NCBI GenBank assembly: GCA_008931825.1
Contig: QXVZ01018271.1
Span: forward strand, 1 to 23,785
Source of the DNA: Phallusia fumigata
Lineage: Eukaryota; Chordata; Ascidiacea; Phlebobranchia; Ascidiidae
DNA length: 23,785 nucleotides
Direction of reading: 5' to 3'
The notes under the pieces were generated by a model. It saw only the letters and a program-made list of their open reading frames with translations. It had not been told where the DNA came from and searched no databases. Shown piece by piece: positions 21,901 through 23,785 of this stretch; position 1 is the first letter of the stretch; each line of letters begins with the position of its first letter. The position numbers and the translations under genes were made by a program.

Positions 21901-23491
21901 TTCCACCAAGCGACAATGGCGGCATGTCACTTACGACTCCAACTCTTTGGCATGACTGTTTCATTTTTAACCAAGTTTTTCATGTATTTCTGTTCAGGAA
22001 TTGGAGCAACAACTCGCATCGTCGCAACTCCGCGAGAACGCGCTGAGCATGCGAACTGAAATTGCGTCACGCGTGCTCCATGGCGACATCGAGCGGGAGA
22101 AGGATTTGGCGAGATCGCTGTCGCGAAATATTGAACACCTCAAGCAGCAGAAACACTTGAACGATCGACTAACACAAATGCGTGACCTTAAGGTAGGCTG
22201 ATATTTGCTTTTATAATTGAAAGGTAAGAATAGGTTTTGATAATTCAAACTAGTTTTCTGCAAATCCTAAAAACAGATTTAAAATTTAGGAACTGGTTTT
22301 AAGCTTCTCGTCATTATGGACTGATGATGAAAACAGCGATTGTTAAACGTTCGCAGTAAAAGTTTTTATTTAAGATTCAAGTGTCGATGTTTTACCAACA
22401 GTTAATTTGAAATCTCAAAAATTCTCTTTTTAAGCGTTTGAAAAAAGTGCACAATAAATTTCGTAAAACCGTTTCAAAGATATTTACTGAAAAAGGAAAC
22501 TGTGGTCTTTGGCTTTTTAATTTAATAATAATAAAATATTTGTCGAAACGTCCTGCTTTACTTAAAAACACTGGCATATTTATTTGTTATATTTGCAATG
22601 TTTCATAAAATTTGCTGTGCACATTATTTGAGGACTTGATCTGTAAGTATTTAAATCGAAAATCGTTAAAAAGTCTACATTTCATACCATTTTTACAATT
22701 TGTCATAAACTAGTCTTTAATAATGTCGAAACGTTCTTCTTTTCTCAAGTATATTGGCTGCTTCATGTAAAACCGCGAAAAGCCTGCCTTCCAGAGATAA
22801 TTCGCACAGTAGTTCGGTTTTTCTTTAATCAAGCGCGATTCTCTTTGTTCTATTTCAAGGAGTCAAAAGTTCGCCAACAGCAGGATCGCCTGCAGTGTTT
22901 GGAAATGATGAGGAATGAAGGAGACGAGAGGAGAGCTCGGATGCTGGAGGATCGCAACCTCGATGAGAGCCGGAGGAGAATTAAAGAGAGTGAGAGGAGG
23001 ATGGAAGAGCACATGAACTCCCTGAGAAGGGAGCATGAAAGAATCCAGTTTGGTGAGAGCAAAAATTTAAAGGAAAACTGATGTGATTAAAATAAAGTTT
23101 GAGATCGAAAAGTTAAGGGAAAACTGATGTGATTAAAATAAAGTTTCAGAGGAGAATAAAACGTGTTTTTACTGGACCACTTTTTGTCGATTTAAAATGT
23201 TGAATTTCAACTAGCTTTGTAGCTACATAACTCTATGGTGAGTGTTTGTGTCAACAGAAAACAGTCTGACACACGAAGGTCGGATGACCGCTGTGCAAAA
23301 CGCCCAGACCACAGACTTTACGCGAGATGAACCAATCGACGACGTCGAATGTAAGTTTCCCGTTTTTATACTTCTAAATAAAAGTCAAACCAAGTGTAGG
23401 GACGAAATTTCGAAGCGGCTTTTATGGTCGCTCGTATAATTGGTTGAAAAAAGATTTTGTTAAAATTTCAGTTGTCTCAATTACGTCCTAA
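9948..23491 (+). CDS. TBC1D31: TBC1 domain family member 31 (WDR67), 21 exons
   Basis: Exons: 9948-10024, 10208-10357, 10748-10863, 13579-13757, 13952-14100, 14313-14472, 14844-15053, 15746-15892, 16369-16601, 17034-17167, 17444-17577, 17659-17838, 18147-18382, 19789-19941, 20044-20179, 20845-20940, 21256-21387, 21998-22192, 22860-23052, 23258-23350, 23472-23491. Every border is GT/AG and phases agree throughout, giving about 1040 residues; the human protein is about 1066. The start MEARDITGQKAGKIWHRVPS matches the family N-terminus. Order: WD40 propeller (1-347), linker, TBC-like domain (397-623), then coiled coil (from about 680). The vertebrate protein is a centrosome and centriolar-satellite component that scaffolds signalling to the ciliary base. 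The last two exons are the least certain, and an alternative stop lies at 23079-23081. Confidence 0.9.
11771..11886 (+). CDS. TBC1D31 exon 3, second copy (probable other allele)
   Basis: A 116-nt exon matching 10748-10863, with the same acceptor and donor positions and three substitutions: TCG/TCA, GAT/GAC and TCA/TCG, all synonymous. It enters in phase 2 and leaves in phase 1, so splicing both copies in tandem would break the frame. It belongs to the second copy of the duplication flanking the N at 11381 and is best read as the other haplotype of exon 3. Confidence 0.75.
12114..13278. mobile_element. 1165-bp non-autonomous hAT-type element, present in one copy only
   Basis: Terminal inverted repeats cagacatgggg (12114-12124) and ccccatgtctg (13268-13278) are exact over 11 bp, with weaker similarity continuing inward (atgcattcgaatac near both ends). 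The 8-bp direct repeat cttggtac flanks it at 12106-12113 and 13279-13286. The other copy of this intron has a single uninterrupted cttggtac at 11099-11106, a clean empty site. An 8-bp duplication is the hallmark of hAT transposases. There is no coding frame of note; the body is a tandem array of ATTCGAAT-rich units. It lies in intron 3 of TBC1D31. Confidence 0.9.
12219..13175. repeat. Tandem array of about 75-bp ATTCGAAT units inside the hAT element
   Basis: The motif attcgaattgtattcgaat or a close variant starts at about 12219, 12293, 12367, 12442, 12517 and 12591, and again at 12779, 12853, 12929, 13004, 13079 and 13154, so spacing is 74-76 bp. Each full unit also carries a second dyad like tattcgtattcgtgaata about 30-35 bp on. 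Between 12610 and 12779 the units are decayed and the register shifts by about half a period. ATTCGAAT is itself a perfect palindrome. Confidence 0.85.
14556..14759. mobile_element. Old hAT-like MITE, about 204 bp, in TBC1D31 intron 6
   Basis: The left end cagtgcttttcaacc and the complement of the right end, cagtgttcctcaa, form degenerate terminal repeats. The flanking 8-mers tcctaaac (14548-14555) and tcctgtac (14760-14767) match at 6 of 8 positions. There is no coding frame. The divergence of ends and target site implies an ancient insertion. Confidence 0.6.
16369..17838 (+). other. TBC1D31 exons 9-12: degenerate Rab-GAP TBC domain
   Basis: Residues 397-623. Strong family blocks include GEYPEGYRLFIWRSLLQLPE, VFPFVKLFQNNALICFE, NWCQHWFEFFPNPPIN and EVLTKDEWLKLFDNVFSNHP. 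The two catalytic TBC signatures, IxxDxxR (arginine finger) and YxQ (glutamine finger), are not seen in the expected places. Vertebrate TBC1D31 is likewise regarded as lacking a clear catalytic set, so a scaffold role rather than GAP activity is the likelier inference. Confidence 0.85.
18603..18974. mobile_element. 372-bp hAT MITE with perfect ends and target duplication
   Basis: The ends tagggttgccaac (18603-18615) and gttggcaaccцta-type complement (18962-18974) are exact 13-bp inverted repeats; the right end reads gttggcaaccc followed by ta. The 8-bp target duplication attttacc is perfect on both sides (18595-18602, 18975-18982). Four direct copies of aataaagga occur subterminally at 18629, 18904, 18931 and 18951, possibly transposase-binding motifs. 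There is no transposase frame. It lies in intron 13 of TBC1D31. The exact ends and duplication imply a fairly recent insertion. Confidence 0.9.
19210..19737 (+). other. Open frame of 175 codons inside intron 13, not a recognised gene
   Basis: This frame begins with ATG-like context in the middle of the TBC1D31 intron that runs from 18383 to 19788. It shows no domain, signal peptide or family resemblance that I can name, and both strands are open over part of it. The surrounding DNA (19080-19760) is somewhat richer in CG dinucleotides than neighbouring introns. It may be decayed mobile DNA or chance. I do not call it a gene. Confidence 0.25.
20634..20799. mobile_element. Old hAT-like MITE, about 166 bp, in TBC1D31 intron 15
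   Basis: The left end aagtgattctcgaagtgtgg is followed by tccgcg. The right end complement reads cagtgtttctcaaac and runs inward to the complement of ccatgggc, the familiar CAGTG-TTCTCAAA-GTGGTCCGC pattern of hAT-derived MITEs. Flanking 8-mers atctaaat and gtctaaaa share TCTAAA (6 of 8). It has no coding capacity. Confidence 0.6.
20983..21065. repeat. Identical 41-bp direct repeat flanking an N (20983-21023 and 21025-21065)
   Basis: Both copies start aacacgagatttgggaac and end gcgcattgctttc with no difference. The single N at 21024 sits exactly between them. This is simply an unmerged overlap of two contig ends within intron 16 of TBC1D31, not a biological repeat, and no exon is affected. 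Confidence 0.85.
21702..21925. repeat. Internally repeated segment in TBC1D31 intron 17 (possible retroelement relic)
   Basis: A gttga-type triplet repeat at about 21706-21722 precedes tttatttcgcttggtg. The words aaggcgtt, cgcttggtg/caccaagc and related pieces recur in direct and inverted orientation up to about 21920. This resembles a decayed retroelement tail or foldback, but no defined ends or target duplication were found. Confidence 0.25.
23072..23146 (+). repeat. 46-bp-period tandem duplication carrying AATAAA, after exon 19
   Basis: A 29-nt stretch (23072-23100) is repeated exactly at 23118-23146, with weaker similarity just upstream of each copy. Each copy contains tgatgtgattaaaataaag, hence an AATAAA (the first at 23091-23096). 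If the donor at 23053 is not used, translation of exon 19 runs on and stops at TGA 23079-23081, directly followed by these two poly(A)-type signals. This could create a shorter TBC1D31 isoform lacking exons 20-21. Confidence 0.5.
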
Positions 23492-23785
23492 ATCTGAACC
23501 ACGGCCTGTTTCTGATACTGAGAGTTTGGCCACTGGTACACATATTTTATAGGCCTGTAGATTTTATTTAACTAAACGTTGCGAAAACAAAAATTCAAAG
23601 AACATCTGAATTTTCTAATACTGAATCAACGGCTGTTAAGAAACAACCGTCAAAAACATGAAAATAAATTAAAAAATAGCATTAAATTTCCGGTACGTTT
23701 TCACAGCATTAATAACTTAAAAATGCGCCTTTTTTGTAAAAAAACAGCAATTTTCTTTGACCAGGGTCGATCAACCGGGACCGCG
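23492..23785 (+). other. 3' UTR and downstream sequence of TBC1D31, with candidate poly(A) signal
   Basis: After the assigned stop at 23489-23491 there is no further coding sequence. AATAAA at 23663-23668 is a plausible poly(A) signal about 170 nt beyond the stop. In the alternative frame, the exon from 23472 stays open to a TAG at about 23552 (LSQLRPKSEPRPVSD...), but the splice phase from exon 20 does not support it. The window ends in a CG-richer stretch (ggtcgatcaaccggg) unlike its surroundings. Confidence 0.5.

Larger units (their letters stand above)
18147..23350 (+). other. TBC1D31 exons 13-20: C-terminal coiled coil
   Basis: Exon 13 finishes the TBC-proximal region and starts the helix with YPKFIVDYQAQERERIRRDE. 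Exons 14-19 are almost entirely charged heptad-type sequence, for example EEAWYRKKEMLQDAEQERRR and LAAMKRELRVRELQLLDKSR, matching the vertebrate coiled coil. Exons 16, 17 and 18 are symmetrical phase 0-0 exons. Exon 20 is acidic and non-helical. The final 20 nt from 23472 are assigned on splice signals only. Confidence 0.8.

Noticed and set aside
23472..23552. Alternative terminal coding exon LSQLRPKSEPRPVSDTESLA ending in TAG
   Set aside because: It needs phase 0, but exon 20 ends in phase 1 at the consensus donor gtaagt, and the other frames of exon 20 contain stops. The in-phase reading ends at TAA 23489-23491.

Overview
This is an AT-rich, intron-dense animal genome window. It carries two head-to-head protein-coding genes. 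Short introns, small intergenic spaces, a chordate-type TBC1D31 and strong allelic divergence point to an invertebrate deuterostome. An ascidian such as Ciona is my best guess, but nothing here proves the species.

Layout. 1-2560 is non-coding and holds two relics of hAT-like MITEs. 2764-8701 (minus strand) is an ataxin-7-like gene. It encodes a SAGA deubiquitinase-module anchor with a recognisable N-terminal block and a C-x2-C-x11-H-x4-H zinc finger; it is spread over about nine exons and broken by assembly gaps. 8702-9947 is the shared divergent intergenic region, with two clear inverted repeats. 9948-23491 (plus strand) is a TBC1D31 (WDR67) orthologue. I could trace 21 exons with consistent splice phases from ATG to stop, giving about 1040 residues: WD40 propeller, degenerate TBC domain, then long coiled coil. 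The vertebrate protein acts at centrosomes, centriolar satellites and the ciliary base.

The most striking signal is assembly and allele structure. There are four single-N gaps, and three of them (5591, 11381, 21024) sit between two near-identical direct copies of the flanking DNA. Two of these copies each duplicate one exon (exon 5 of the ataxin-7-like gene, exon 3 of TBC1D31). Coding differences between copies are absent or purely synonymous, and using both copies would break the reading frame. I read them as two haplotypes laid end to end rather than true exon duplications.

Comparing the two TBC1D31 copies exposes a polymorphic transposon. Copy B carries a 1165-bp hAT-type non-autonomous element with an 8-bp target duplication, while copy A has the intact empty site. 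The element's body is mostly a tandem array of roughly 75-bp units built from ATTCGAAT palindromes. A second hAT MITE (18603-18974) has perfect 13-bp terminal repeats and a perfect 8-bp duplication, and older relatives lie at 14556, 20634, 1568 and the left window edge.
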